Assembly (NCBI GenBank): GCA_963709425.1
Contig: CAVPWG010000006.1
Span: 124,001 to 188,000 of the forward strand
Length of the DNA: 64,000 bases
Source: JAICJC01 sp963709425
Lineage (GTDB): Bacteria > Actinomycetota > Thermoleophilia > Gaiellales > JAICJC01
Reading direction: 5' to 3'
The notes beneath the pieces are model-generated. The model did not search any database. It had not been told where the DNA came from and saw only the letters and a program-made list of their open reading frames with translations. The translations under genes were made by a program, and so were the position numbers. Every line of letters begins with the position of its first letter. Within the stretch, counting starts at the first letter, position 1. Positions 15,050 through 24,038 of the stretch are shown one piece after another.

Positions 15050-16915
15050 TCATGCCGGCCGCCTCCCAGCGCCCGCAGCGCGTTCAGGATGACGGCGACG
15101 TCGATGACCTCCTGGAACACCGCGCCCGACACCGGCGGCAGGTATCCGGCGGCGGCGAGCGCCATCCCCAGGATGCTGAGCCCCAGACCGGCGATGACGC
15201 TCTGGCGGGCGATCCGGATCGATCGCCGGCCGATGCTCACCGCGCGGGCCACGCGATCGATGCGGTCGACCGCGATCACCGCGTCGGCGGCCTCCGACGC
15301 GACGGTGGCGCCGGCCGCGCCGAGCGCGATGCCGACGTCCGCGAGCGCCAGGGCGGGCGCGTCGTTGATCCCGTCGCCGACCATCACGATCGGCGTCAGG
15401 TCCGTCGCGGGCGGCGAGCGCGCGGACGAGCTCGAGCTTGTCCTGGGCGACTGCCGGGCGTAGATCCGGTCGACGCCGGCCGCGAGGCCGACGGCCTCTG
15501 CGGTGGTCTCGACGTCTCCCGTGGCGAGGGCGACGTATCGGATGCCCGACCTGCGCAGGTCGGCCACGAGTCCCGCCGCGTCGTCGCGCAGCCGGTCCGA
15601 CATCACGATGACGGCGACGACGCGGCCGTCGGCAGCCACCGTCACACGCGCCTCACCGGGCCCGGCGGCGGCTCATGGTCGCACAGGGCCTCCGGCTCGG
15701 TCGCGTGCGCCGCCACGAACGCCGAGCTCCCGACCGCGACCCGCCGGCCGTCGACGTCGCCCGCGATGCCCTGGCCGGCATCCTCGCGCACGCCGCTCGG
15801 CATGCTCAGCCGGAGTCCGCGAGTCCGACGCCTCCCGGACGAGCGCCGCGGCCATGGCGTGCGAGGAGAACTGGTCGAGCGACGCCGCGATCCGCAGCGC
15901 CTCGCCGGCCGGCACACCGTCGGTGGTCAGGATCCGGTCGACGTGCGCCGTCCCCAGCGTCAGCGTCCCGGTCTTGTCGAAGAGCACGGTGCGCGCCCGG
16001 CCCAGCGCCTCGATGACGGCGCCGCCCTTCACGATCACGCCCTCGCGCGCCGCGCGGGAGACGCCCGCGATGAACGCGATCGGCGCCGCCAGGATCAGCG
16101 GGCACGGCGTCGCAACGACCAGCACTGCGACGGCCCGCCGAGGGCTGCCGCTCATCGCCCACGCCGAGCCGGCCACGACGAGCGTCAGCGGGCAGGAAGA
16201 CGGCGGCGTAGCGGTCGGCCATCCGGACGAACGGCGCCTGGCTCCGTTCCGCGTCGCGCACGAGCCGCACGAGCGCGGCATACGCGCTGCCCGATGCCGG
16301 TGTCGCGGCCTCGAGCTCGAAGGCCTCGCCGGCGTTCGTGCAGCCGCCGCGCGCGGTCGCGCCGGCGTGCAGCGTGCGCGGCAGCGGCTCGCCGGTCAGC
16401 GCGGAGTCGTCGACGATGGCCTCGGCGCTCAGGACGACGCCGTCGGTGGGGATCACCTCGCCGGCGCGGACGAGCAGGCGGTCTCCGATCTGCACCTGCT
16501 CGACTCCGATCCGTTCGACGGCCTCGCCGTCGATCCGGTTCGCCCACTTGGGCGCCCGGTCGACCAGGAGCGTCAGCTCCCGGCGGGCTCGCCCCTGCGC
16601 GAAGAGCTCGAGCGCGTTCCCGCCGGCGAGCATCAGCGCGATCACGGCCCCCGCCAGGTACTCGCCCAGCGCCAGCGCGCCGGCCATGGCGAGGAGCGCG
16701 ATCGCATCGACGCCGACGTCACCGTGGAGCAGCGACCTGCCGACCGCGATGGTGAGCGGGATCAGGAGGGCGAGTGTCGACGCCGCCCAGATCGCGCTTG
16801 CGGCGAGGTCGTGGGCTCCCGCGAGCTCGAGCACGCCTCCCGCGACCAGGCTCGCGGTCGCCGCGCCCGGCAGGAGGAGGCGTGTCTCCATGGCCGTGCG
16901 CGGCAGACCGGGCAT
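15050..16915 (-). pseudogene. P-type heavy-metal ATPase, interrupted by several frameshifts
   Basis: Membrane pump of the P1B type, readable in pieces in three frames. Intact parts: two N-terminal helix pairs; the actuator loop (GEVIPTDGVVLSAEAIVDDSALTGEPLP); the membrane metal motif VVATPCPLILAAP (TPC, where zinc/copper pumps have CPC); the phosphorylation site FDKTGTLTLG; and the hinge MVGDGINDAPALALADVGIA. There is no N-terminal HMA domain. One-base indels are seen near 16190, 15795, 15660, 15455 and 15405; between them the protein is well conserved and has no stops. This points to sequence error or very recent decay. The C-terminal end is uncertain (next stop in a neighbouring frame at 15050). 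Metal specificity cannot be assigned. It precedes universal stress protein genes. Confidence 0.65.
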
Positions 16916-16928
16916 CGCGTCCTGGCGG

Positions 16929-17366
16929 TCAGGCCTCGATCGCAGACGACTCTGCGGTCTCGAGCCCGTGTCCGGTGTAGCCACCCGGGACGACGAGCAC
17001 CGGGCAAGCAGCGATCGGCAGCAGGCGCTGCGTCGTGCTTCCCAGGAGCGCGCCGACGAACGGCGCTCGGCCGCGGCTGGCGATCACGATCAGGTCGGCC
17101 TCGGCTTCCCGGGCGACGTCGGAGAGCATCTCGGCCTCGTGGCCGACCAGCGAGTCGCGGATGATGATGGAGGTCTCGATGCCGGATCGGGCGAGGTGCT
17201 CGACGTGAGCGTGCAGCGAGGTCTCGATCGCGGTCTCCAGCGCGTGCGTCCGGGCATGTGCGACCACGATACGGGCGCCTTCCCGGCGTGCGTTTTCCTC
17301 GGCGACCGGGATCGCCCGGTTGGAGCCTTCGGATTCATCGAGTGCGAGGATGATCGTGCGGTACAT
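16929..17366 (-). CDS. Universal stress protein (single UspA domain)
   Basis: 145-residue Usp. It opens YRTIILALDESEGSNRAIPVAEENA and carries the ATP-binding loop IASRGRAPFVGALLGSTTQRLL (G-x2-G-x9-G-S/T variant) and the final strand CPVLVVPGG. The ATG has a strong SD site (CGGAGGTG). Cytoplasmic stress and dormancy proteins of this kind often sit in oxygen- or energy-limitation regulons. A CGGGA-N3-CCGCA element lies about 80 bp upstream and recurs before the usp gene at 21564. The metal ATPase begins 14 nt after its stop. Confidence 0.9.
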   Translation of the reverse strand: MYRTIILALDESEGSNRAIPVAEENARREGARIVVAHARTHALETAIETSLHAHVEHLARSGIETSIIIRDSLVGHEAEMLSDVAREAEADLIVIASRGRAPFVGALLGSTTQRLLPIAACPVLVVPGGYTGHGLETAESSAIEA

Positions 17367-17443
17367 GGCGACACCTCCGTGTGGGTCTTACCATCGTCGC
17401 GTGCCGGCGTTCCGGCGGCATCGGGGCGCCTACGGTCCTCGTG

Positions 17444-17456
17444 TGCGGAGTTCCCG
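17444..17456 (-). promoter_or_regulatory. CGGGA-N3-CCGCA element upstream of usp gene
   Basis: On the minus strand this reads CGGGAACTCCGCA, 78-90 bp before the usp ATG. The palindrome at 22120-22136 has the same CGGGA-N3-CCGCA at a similar distance before another usp gene, suggesting one regulator. Confidence 0.35.
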
Positions 17457-17558
17457 TATCGCGGTTCATGGCCGCCACGGCTCGCCGCCGCGTTTGGGGC
17501 CGACCCTAGCCTTGAGGTGACGCCGCCACGGCCCGCCAGCGCCGAGATGCTGGCGTCG

Positions 17559-20201
17559 CTACCACGACTTGAGCCGCGCGTGGGGCACGGTGTGTGCCAC
17601 GCGGACGCGCGCATCTACGGCCACGCAGTCGTCGGCGAGCGCGATCACCGGGTTCAGGTCGAGCTCGGCGACCTGCGGGAAGTCCTGTGCGAGCGCGGCG
17701 AGTCGAACGACGAGGTCGACAAGGGCGCCCGTGTCGGCCGCGGTCTTGCCGCGGAATCCGGCGACGAGCTCGCCGGCCTTGCCCGACGTCACGAGCTCGT
17801 GGGCGTCCACGTCGGTGAGTGGGAGTGTTGCGAATGCCGTGCCCCCGATCAGCTCGGCCATCGTGCCGCCTGGGCCGAACGCGACCACCGGCCCGAAGAC
17901 CGGGTCTTGCACGACTCCCGCCAGGAGCTCGATCCCTCCGGAGACCATCGGCTGGAGCACGGCCGGGTAGCCGACGCAGCCGAGGGCCGCGTCGAGCGCG
18001 GCGATGTCGCCGACGCCCAGGATCACGCCGCCGCGGTCGACCTTGTGTACGCCCGCCTCGCCCATCTTGACGGCCAGCGGGTAGTGCAGCGCCTGGGCCG
18101 CCTCGAGCGCCTCGGGTCGGTTCGTGACCGTGCGCTGCGTGACGCACGGCACGCCGTAGGCGGTGAGGAGCCGGCGGGCGGCGTCTGCGGCCAGCCACGC
18201 GTCGGGGGCGGTCTCGAGCGCCGAGTCGACAACGGCCTGGGCCGCGGCCCGGTCGACGGCGGGCTCGTGGACGCGCCCATGTGGCCGGCGCAGCCATTCC
18301 GCTCGCTCGACGGCCCGGGCCAGAGCTCCGGCGGCCGCCTCCGGGTAGCGGTAGGACGGCACCGATCCGCCGTGGGGGGTGGCGCCGGGGGTGACGGCGA
18401 GGATCGGCTTTGTCGGCTCGTCGCGATCGTAGGCATCGGCGATGGCCCGCACCACGTCCTCGGGTATCGCCAGCGCCGTGGGCGCCGCGAGGACGACGAG
18501 CGCGTCGACGTCGGCATCGGCGAGGAGGAGCGGCACGACCGCGGCATACGTCGCGGCTGTCGCCGAGGCGATCATGTCGACGGGGTTGGCCACGGTCGCC
18601 TCGTCGGGAAGGAGCGCGGCGAGGTGCCCCCGCGTGTGCTCGTTGAGCGGCGCGAGCTCGAAGCCCAGCTCGGCACAGGCGTCGGCGCAGAGGATCGCGA
18701 GCCCGCCCGCGTTCGACAGGATCGCAACCCGGCGGCCGCGGGGCAGCGGCTGGGTCGCAACCAGCTGGAGGACGTCGCACAGCTCCTGCAGGGTGTGGGC
18801 CCGGATCACGCCCGACTGGCGAAACAGAGCCTCGGCCGCCCGATCGGACCCGGCCAGGGCGGCAGTGTGTGACAGCGCCGCCCGCTCCCCCATCGTGGTC
18901 GAGCCGCTCTTCAGCGCCACGATCGGCTTTCGCCTCGCGACCCGGCGGGCGATCCGTGCGAAGCGGCGGGGATTCCCGAACGACTCCAGGTAGAGCGCGA
19001 TCGCGGCCGTGTCGTCGTCCTCTTCCCAGTACTCGAGCAGGTCGTTGGACGACACGTCCGCCTTATTGCCGATCGAGACAAACGCGGACATGCCCAAGCC
19101 GCGCTGGGAGGCCTCATCGATCACCGCCAGGCCGACGGCGCCGCTCTGCGACGAGATCGCGACGTTCCCCGGCTCGAACTGGCGGCGCGCGAACGTCGCG
19201 TTCAGCGCGGGCCCGGCGGCGAACACGCCGAGGCAGTTCGGTCCGACCATGCGCGCGCCGTGCGAGCGGACGAGTGCGAGCAGGTCGGCCTCGGCCTGTG
19301 CTCCGGCCGGGCCTGTCTCGGCGAATCCGGCAGAGATCACGCAGACCGCCTTTGCGCCGGCTGACAGCGCCTCGGCGACCGCACTCTGGACGGCGCCGGA
19401 CGGCACCGCGATGACCGCAAGGTCGATCGGCACCGGCAGCCCTGCGACCGAGGCGTGCGCCGGATGGCCGGCGACGGGCTCGCCCGAGCGGTTCACGGGA
19501 AACACCGAGCCCGTGTAGCCGGCCTCGAGGATGTTCCTGAAAACGGCGCCCCCGATCGAATCCTCGCGCGCGGACGCGCCGACGACGGCCACCGACGTCG
19601 GCTCGAGCACGGGCCGCAGCGACGGCCCCACCGCGGTGTGATCGCGAAGGTCGACGGCCTCCCGGTAGCGCTCGTCCGAGCGGATCGGGAACTCGACTCG
19701 GATCTCGCCGCCTTCGTCGCTGTGGCTGACCTTGAATCCGGAGTCCTCGAAGACCCGCAGCATCGGTCGGTTCTCGGGCAGCACCTCGGCGACGAAGCGT
19801 TCGATCCCGACTGTGCCGGCCTCCTCCGCGATCTGCTCGAGCAGCCGAGTGGCGATCCCGTCGGACTGTCGGTCGTCAGCCACGGCGAACGAGACTTCCG
19901 CCAGGCGGGGGTCGCGCAGGCGGATGAAGCTGGCGACGCCGATGACTCGGTCGCTCTCGTCCGGGCCCACGGCGCTGGCCAGGAGCACGCCTTCGTTCGT
20001 CCAGTCCGGGTCGAGGAAGCTCGCGACCATCGCATCGTCGACGCGGCGAACGCCGTGGAATCGCAGGCGCATGCTCGTGGGCGAGAGTTCCGCCAGGAAC
20101 CGCCGCACGGCGTCCGCGTCGTCTTCTGAGGGCGGCCGCAGGCGAAGCGTGCGCCCGCCGCGGAGGATGACGTCGTGAACGCGTTGCCCGGTAGCGCTCA
20201 T
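17559..20201 (-). CDS. GNAT acetyltransferase fused to ADP-forming acyl-CoA synthetase
   Basis: 880 residues in four parts: an N-terminal GNAT domain (about 10-170; acetyl-CoA loop around FAVADDRQSDGIATRLLEQI), a CoA-binding domain (about 200-330; VAVVGASAREDSIGGAVFRNI), succinyl-CoA-ligase-like domains with the catalytic His segment ALSHTAALAGSD (about 460), and a C-terminal ATP-grasp domain (AVKMGEAGVHKVDRGGV; GVVQDPVFGPVVAFGPGG). Such proteins act as protein lysine acetyltransferases (Pat/PatZ-like) or as acetate/acyl-CoA ligases making ATP. In enterobacterial PatZ the GNAT domain is at the other end and the ligase is dead; here the catalytic His is kept, so both activities may work. It sits among usp genes and close to acetate kinase and phosphoketolase. 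Confidence 0.85.
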   Translation of the reverse strand: MSATGQRVHDVILRGGRTLRLRPPSEDDADAVRRFLAELSPTSMRLRFHGVRRVDDAMVASFLDPDWTNEGVLLASAVGPDESDRVIGVASFIRLRDPRLAEVSFAVADDRQSDGIATRLLEQIAEEAGTVGIERFVAEVLPENRPMLRVFEDSGFKVSHSDEGGEIRVEFPIRSDERYREAVDLRDHTAVGPSLRPVLEPTSVAVVGASAREDSIGGAVFRNILEAGYTGSVFPVNRSGEPVAGHPAHASVAGLPVPIDLAVIAVPSGAVQSAVAEALSAGAKAVCVISAGFAETGPAGAQAEADLLALVRSHGARMVGPNCLGVFAAGPALNATFARRQFEPGNVAISSQSGAVGLAVIDEASQRGLGMSAFVSIGNKADVSSNDLLEYWEEDDDTAAIALYLESFGNPRRFARIARRVARRKPIVALKSGSTTMGERAALSHTAALAGSDRAAEALFRQSGVIRAHTLQELCDVLQLVATQPLPRGRRVAILSNAGGLAILCADACAELGFELAPLNEHTRGHLAALLPDEATVANPVDMIASATAATYAAVVPLLLADADVDALVVLAAPTALAIPEDVVRAIADAYDRDEPTKPILAVTPGATPHGGSVPSYRYPEAAAGALARAVERAEWLRRPHGRVHEPAVDRAAAQAVVDSALETAPDAWLAADAARRLLTAYGVPCVTQRTVTNRPEALEAAQALHYPLAVKMGEAGVHKVDRGGVILGVGDIAALDAALGCVGYPAVLQPMVSGGIELLAGVVQDPVFGPVVAFGPGGTMAELIGGTAFATLPLTDVDAHELVTSGKAGELVAGFRGKTAADTGALVDLVVRLAALAQDFPQVAELDLNPVIALADDCVAVDARVRVAHTVPHARLKSW

Positions 20202-20216
20202 AAAACCGCCCGTACC

Positions 20217-21038
20217 CTAGGCCGGACCAGACCGAATGACTAACACGGAGCATCCCGCGCGGTGTGCGGCGCGCTCGCTCACGCTGCCGAGCGCGTGGAC
20301 CCCTGTCAGCCCGCGGCTGCCCAGCACCAAGAGGTCGGCGTCCACGTCTGAGAAGGCGTCGACGGGGTCGCGCGTGTCGTCAGTCAGGGGAAACCCGCCC
20401 GAGTCGGTCACGATCGATCGCACCTCGCCGTAGTCGATGGCCGCCCCGCCCATCGCCACGAGCCCCGTCAGGGTCGCGCCCGTCCGCGCGGCGACCGCCA
20501 CCGCATGGCGCGCGGCCTCACGCGACTGCGCCGAGCCGTCCAGGCCGACGACGACCGAGCGCGGGAACTCGTCCGTCTCTCCCGGGCGCGCGAGGAGCAC
20601 CGAGCACGGCGCGGAGTGGACGAGCGCCGTCGCGACGCTGCCGAGCAGAATCCCCGGCATGCGCCGATGGCCGTGGCTGCCGATCGCAACGACGGTCGCG
20701 TTTCGCACCTTGGCCTCAACAACCGAGAGCGCCACCGGCGGCCCCGTCACGATCCCCGACTGCACGCTGACACCGGCGGGCAGCACCGCCCGTGCCGCCT
20801 CGATACCCGCCTCGATGGCTTCACGCGGGACCTTCGTTGCGTGCGCGATCGGCACCGCCGGCCAACCGATCGACACCGCGGCGTCCTCGTTGGCGACGCC
20901 GAACAGCGTCACCTCGGCACCTGCGGCCACGAGTTTGGCCACCTGGCGAACCGTCCCGATGCTCGCCTCGGATCCGTCGATCCCGCACGCCACACGGGCG
21001 AACAGGTCGTCGGTCTCGAGGTTCGCTGGAGCGGTCAC
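20217..21038 (-). CDS. Tandem universal stress protein (two Usp domains)
   Basis: 273 residues with two Usp domains. Domain 1 begins RVACGIDGSEASIGTVRQVAKLVA and ends in IGSHGHRRMPGILLGSVATAL...CSVLLAR. Domain 2 starts RSVVVGLDGSAQSREAARHAV and ends LGSRGLTGVHALGSVSERAAH...CSVLVIR. Both ATP-binding G-x2-G-x9-G loops are present. The GTG start overlaps the stop of the next usp gene upstream (GTGA), so the two are coupled. The GNAT/acyl-CoA synthetase start lies 15 nt after its stop, making a likely operon. Role inferred from family: nucleotide-binding stress or dormancy factor. Confidence 0.88.
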   Translation of the reverse strand: MTAPANLETDDLFARVACGIDGSEASIGTVRQVAKLVAAGAEVTLFGVANEDAAVSIGWPAVPIAHATKVPREAIEAGIEAARAVLPAGVSVQSGIVTGPPVALSVVEAKVRNATVVAIGSHGHRRMPGILLGSVATALVHSAPCSVLLARPGETDEFPRSVVVGLDGSAQSREAARHAVAVAARTGATLTGLVAMGGAAIDYGEVRSIVTDSGGFPLTDDTRDPVDAFSDVDADLLVLGSRGLTGVHALGSVSERAAHRAGCSVLVIRSGPA

Positions 21039-21490
21039 GCCGACGCCTCTGCGGCGTCGGCTGGATCGTCTCGCACGACCACGACCGGGCACGGGGCGTG
21101 CTGCAGGACGCCCAGGGTGGTGCTCCCGAAGATCAGCGACATCATCGCTCCCCATCCGTGTGAGCCGAGAACGACCATGCTCGCCCGCCGCTCCTCGGCA
21201 GTCTCGCAGATGCCCTGCACAGCCGGGCCCTTCGCGACGACCGTCTCGACCTGGAGGCCCGCGGCGGCTGCCCGCGCCGAGGCGGCTTCGAGCGTCTCCG
21301 CCGCCCACGTCCGCTCGGCATCGATGAACTCCCGGTCGAGCTTCTCAGGCAACGGCACGCCGAAGCTCCCACGCAGAGGCGCCCAGACACACACGAACCC
21401 GGCCGTCGTACCACGCGCCCGCGCAAGTTCGAGGCCGAGGGCCTCGGCCGCGCGGGCCGGAGCCGACCCATCGGTGGCGATCAGGATCAC
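21035..21490 (-). CDS. Universal stress protein
   Basis: 151-residue single Usp. It starts ILIATDGSAPARAAEALGLELARARG and has the loop VLGSHGWGAMMSLIFGSTTLGVL and final strand CPVVVVRDD. GTG start with AGGAGG about 9 nt upstream. The acidic tail (DPADAAEASA) overlaps the next gene. An imperfect but strong nested hairpin (21519-21550) separates it from the usp gene upstream, so it may have its own promoter or be attenuated. Confidence 0.85.
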   Translation of the reverse strand: MILIATDGSAPARAAEALGLELARARGTTAGFVCVWAPLRGSFGVPLPEKLDREFIDAERTWAAETLEAASARAAAAGLQVETVVAKGPAVQGICETAEERRASMVVLGSHGWGAMMSLIFGSTTLGVLQHAPCPVVVVRDDPADAAEASA

Positions 21491-21518
21491 GTGACAGCGG
21501 CCTCCTGGTCGTGCCTCG

Positions 21519-21550
21519 GGCTGGGCCCGCCCGTGCGGGTAGACCCAGCC
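21519..21550. terminator. Nested hairpin between two usp genes
   Basis: Outer stem GGCTGGG (21519-21525) with CCCAGCC (21544-21550); directly inside it CCCGC (21526-21530) pairs with GCGGG (21535-21539) around CCGT. It lies just after the stop of the usp gene at 21564 and before the next usp gene, consistent with a terminator or attenuator. Confidence 0.55.
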
Positions 21551-21563
21551 GTCGGGTTCTCCG

Positions 21564-22034
21564 TCAGTTGACGGCGGCGGCCTCATGCGTCGCCGGGTCG
21601 CTGGCCGCACCTGCAGCCCTATCGGGAACGACAAGCACCGGGCAACGCGCAACGTGGAGCAGCCGCTGAGCGACGCTTCCGAGTAAGATGCCTGCCAGGG
21701 CGGTGTGGCCCCGCGTCCCTGTGACGATGACGTCCGCCGACTCCTTGGCGGCGGCATCCGCGATGATGAGAGCGGGGCCGCCGGTCATGCTGCTCGTGAC
21801 CTGGAGCTTGGCCTCGATGCCATCGTCGTTCATCTGCTTGATCTGCCCGCGGATCTTTTCGAGCATCTGATCCTCGTCGACGTGGACCGGGCCTGCGGCG
21901 CGGCCGGCCATGATCTCCTTCACGTGCACGGCCACGATCCGGCTTCCGGATTCCTTCGCCAGCCGAACGGCGTAGTCGACCGCCTTATCGGACGGCCGCG
22001 AGCCGTCAACGGCCAAAACGATCGTCCCAAACAT
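21564..22034 (-). CDS. Universal stress protein
   Basis: 156-residue Usp: FGTIVLAVDGSRPSDKAVDYAV at the start, DEDQMLEKIRGQIKQMNDDGIEA in the helical middle, ATP loop VTGTRGHTALAGILLGSVAQRLL and CPVLVVPDR at the end. The ATG follows a near-perfect AGGAGGTG. Two palindromes (22090-22105 and 22120-22136) lie upstream in a 300-bp gap. Heads the run of three usp genes plus the acyl-CoA synthetase. Confidence 0.9.
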   Translation of the reverse strand: MFGTIVLAVDGSRPSDKAVDYAVRLAKESGSRIVAVHVKEIMAGRAAGPVHVDEDQMLEKIRGQIKQMNDDGIEAKLQVTSSMTGGPALIIADAAAKESADVIVTGTRGHTALAGILLGSVAQRLLHVARCPVLVVPDRAAGAASDPATHEAAAVN

Positions 22035-22089
22035 CGCGCACCTCCTGTGCTCTCGGGGTTGGTAGCACCAGTGTTGGCGCCCCGGCAAA

Positions 22090-22136
22090 CGTCCGCATCC
22101 GGACGCCCGCGGATTGCGCATGCGGGAATCCCGCAT
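22090..22136. promoter_or_regulatory. Two palindromes upstream of usp gene
   Basis: CGTCCG-N4-CGGACG (22090-22105) and ATGCGGGA-A-TCCCGCAT (22120-22136). Read on the minus strand, the second contains the CGGGA-N3-CCGCA element also found before the usp gene at 16929. They lie 56-102 bp before the usp ATG and look like operators. The rest of the gap to 22336 shows no gene. Confidence 0.45.
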
Positions 22137-22336
22137 TCTTTCACCGTGAGCGAGACTGCGCCAGACGATCGCCTCGATGTGCTGCTCGACGCCGGGTTGC
22201 GATCGTGCGCGGACTCGAGGTGCCGCGCCGAACTGTTCATCCGCCATGAGTTTCGCGCATCCGCTGGTAGTTCGGCTGCCTGCGAGTGCCATGCGCGCAC
22301 CCCAACTGACGTGACGTCTGGATGGCGGACAGACGC

Positions 22337-22900
22337 CTATGACCGCCCGGCCCGGGTTGGGCGGTGAGCGAGCCGCCACCATCCGTCTGAGGCCCGGCCT
22401 GTGGTGGCATCCGGGTCGAGCAGGTAATCCGATCGAGTCAATCCCGGCACTAGATGGGATCGCGCAGTTCCCCGGTTCGAGAACGGCGCGAGCAACCCGA
22501 CCATTCGAGCCGCATAGTTGGCCGCGTCCCTCGCTCCGTCCCACTGGTACACGCCTCGGTAGATCCGCGTGTCCTCGTCCGCCAGCCACAGCTTCGAACG
22601 AAAGCCGCGGAACCCGGCGAACAGTGGTGTATGGATCAGGCACTCGCGGCGAAACCCGGCATGCAGCGTCCCGAGGTCGTCAAGGAACGCGAGCCGAAAT
22701 CCGATCACCAGTAGCACCGGATCGGCCGTCGTGGCACCGACGACGAGAGTCTCCCGGAACACCCGCGACGTCGTTCCGTCCCTGAAACCGAGCATTGCGC
22801 CGACGTGGTCCGCCGGCCGGGTCAGCCGGTGATGGGCTGACATGCGCATCCACTCGCGCGCGGACACGCCGTAGTCAGTGATCGCGGCGAGGGGGCTCAC
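22337..22900 (-). CDS. Hypothetical protein downstream of acetate kinase
   Basis: 187 residues from GTG 22900 (11 nt after the ackA stop; a GAAGGG site precedes it); ATG 22843 would give 168. Family not recognised. It has a hydrophobic core segment (DPVLLVIGFRLAFLDDLGTLHAGF), then ECLIHTPLFAGFRGFRSKLWLADEDTRIYRGVYQWDG, which resembles the beta-alpha-beta pattern of dimeric alpha/beta-barrel (YdhR/EthD-like) proteins. This is a weak structural guess. Third gene of an xfp-ackA operon by spacing, so a link to acetyl-phosphate metabolism or stress is possible. A 7-bp hairpin (22342-22365) overlaps its last codons. Confidence 0.55.
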   Translation of the reverse strand: MSPLAAITDYGVSAREWMRMSAHHRLTRPADHVGAMLGFRDGTTSRVFRETLVVGATTADPVLLVIGFRLAFLDDLGTLHAGFRRECLIHTPLFAGFRGFRSKLWLADEDTRIYRGVYQWDGARDAANYAARMVGLLAPFSNRGTARSHLVPGLTRSDYLLDPDATTGRASDGWWRLAHRPTRAGRS

Positions 22901-22910
22901 CCGGGACCCT

Positions 22911-24038
22911 TCATTCGGCACGATTCGCTTCTGGGCTCGCCGGCCCGCTGCCGAGCGCGCGGCGCACGCCTCGCGCGATCTCGATGTCCTCCCGCGCCCG
23001 GATCGCGAAGACCCGCACCCGCGCGTCCGCCGAGCCGATCTCGGAGTCGAGCTTCGCAGCGGCGTTCCGGTCTGGTGCGACCGTGACGCCCAGAAACCCG
23101 AGGCCATCGGCGGCACGCGCGCGGATGCTGGCGGCGTTCTCGCCCACGCCACCGGTGAAGACCAGCGCGTCGAGGCCACCCATGGCCGACGCCATCGCCG
23201 CGATGCCGGCGCGGAGGCGGTGCAGGTATACGGCGACCCCGAGCTCGGCGCGCGCGTCCCCGGCTTGCTCGGCTGCGAGCACGGCCTCCATCCCGGCGTT
23301 CCCGGCCAGACCGAGCAGCCCGGAGCGGTGCTCGAGCACGTCTTCGAGCTCAGCGGACGGCACGCCGGCGTGACCGGTGAGCCAGAGCATCAGCCCGGGA
23401 TCGACCGAGCCGGACCGGGTCGCCATCACCAATCCTTCGAGTGGCGTGAAGCCCATCGTGGTGTCGACCGACCGCCCCCCGGCGACAGCCGCCAGGGAGG
23501 CGCCAGCGCCCAGATGGCAAGTGACGATCCGCATGGCCTCGACGGCCCGCCCGCTGAGCTCCGCCGCACGGGTCGAGGCGTAGGCGTGGGAGAGCCCGTG
23601 GAAGCCGAACCGGCGGAGGTTCCACCGCGAGCGCCACTCGAGCGGGAGGGCGTAGGTGGCTGCGGCGTCGGGGATGGACGCGTGAAACGCGGTGTCGAAG
23701 CAACCCACCTGTGGGATGCCGGGCAGGAGCCGGCCGACCAGCTCGAGCGCACGAAGCGCGGCGGGCTGATGGAGCGGCGCGAGGTCGGCCAAGGCGTACA
23801 ACTGCCGCAGCACCGCCGCGTCGATCTCGACCGGATCGACTAGCTCGCTGCCGCCGTGGACGATGCGGTGGCCGACGGCATCGAAACTGCCGCCCCGGTC
23901 GAGCTCCGCGCGGAGCGCCGCCTCGTCCACGTGCTCGGGCTGGAGCGGAACGTCGGCCGCATTGTGCAGGTGGTCGTGCTCGTCGAGGAGCGAGAGCTTG
24001 AGGCTGCTCGAGCCGGCGTTGACGACCAGGACGCGCAC
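22911..24038 (-). CDS. ackA: Acetate kinase
   Basis: Makes ATP and acetate from acetyl phosphate. 375 residues, slightly short of the usual 395-400. Conserved family segments: VLVVNAGSSSLKLSLLDE (N-terminal phosphate loop), VGHRIVHGG, FDTAFHASIPDAA, RFGFHGLSHAYAS, VTCHLGAGASLAAVAGG and DALVFTGGVGENA near the C-terminus. The catalytic Asp/Arg region (FDTAFH) is intact. The GTG start directly follows the phosphoketolase TGA with no gap, so acetyl phosphate made by phosphoketolase is used at once. Lacks phosphotransacetylase nearby. Confidence 0.95.
   Translation of the reverse strand: MRVLVVNAGSSSLKLSLLDEHDHLHNAADVPLQPEHVDEAALRAELDRGGSFDAVGHRIVHGGSELVDPVEIDAAVLRQLYALADLAPLHQPAALRALELVGRLLPGIPQVGCFDTAFHASIPDAAATYALPLEWRSRWNLRRFGFHGLSHAYASTRAAELSGRAVEAMRIVTCHLGAGASLAAVAGGRSVDTTMGFTPLEGLVMATRSGSVDPGLMLWLTGHAGVPSAELEDVLEHRSGLLGLAGNAGMEAVLAAEQAGDARAELGVAVYLHRLRAGIAAMASAMGGLDALVFTGGVGENAASIRARAADGLGFLGVTVAPDRNAAAKLDSEIGSADARVRVFAIRAREDIEIARGVRRALGSGPASPEANRAE

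Noticed and set aside
16338..18872. 844-codon plus-strand frame over the ATPase, usp and ACS genes
   Set aside because: Runs antisense through three recognisable genes; no motif of its own.
22471..22480. tRNA T-loop-like GGTTCGAG
   Set aside because: Lies inside a coding gene with no acceptor stem or anticodon arm around it.
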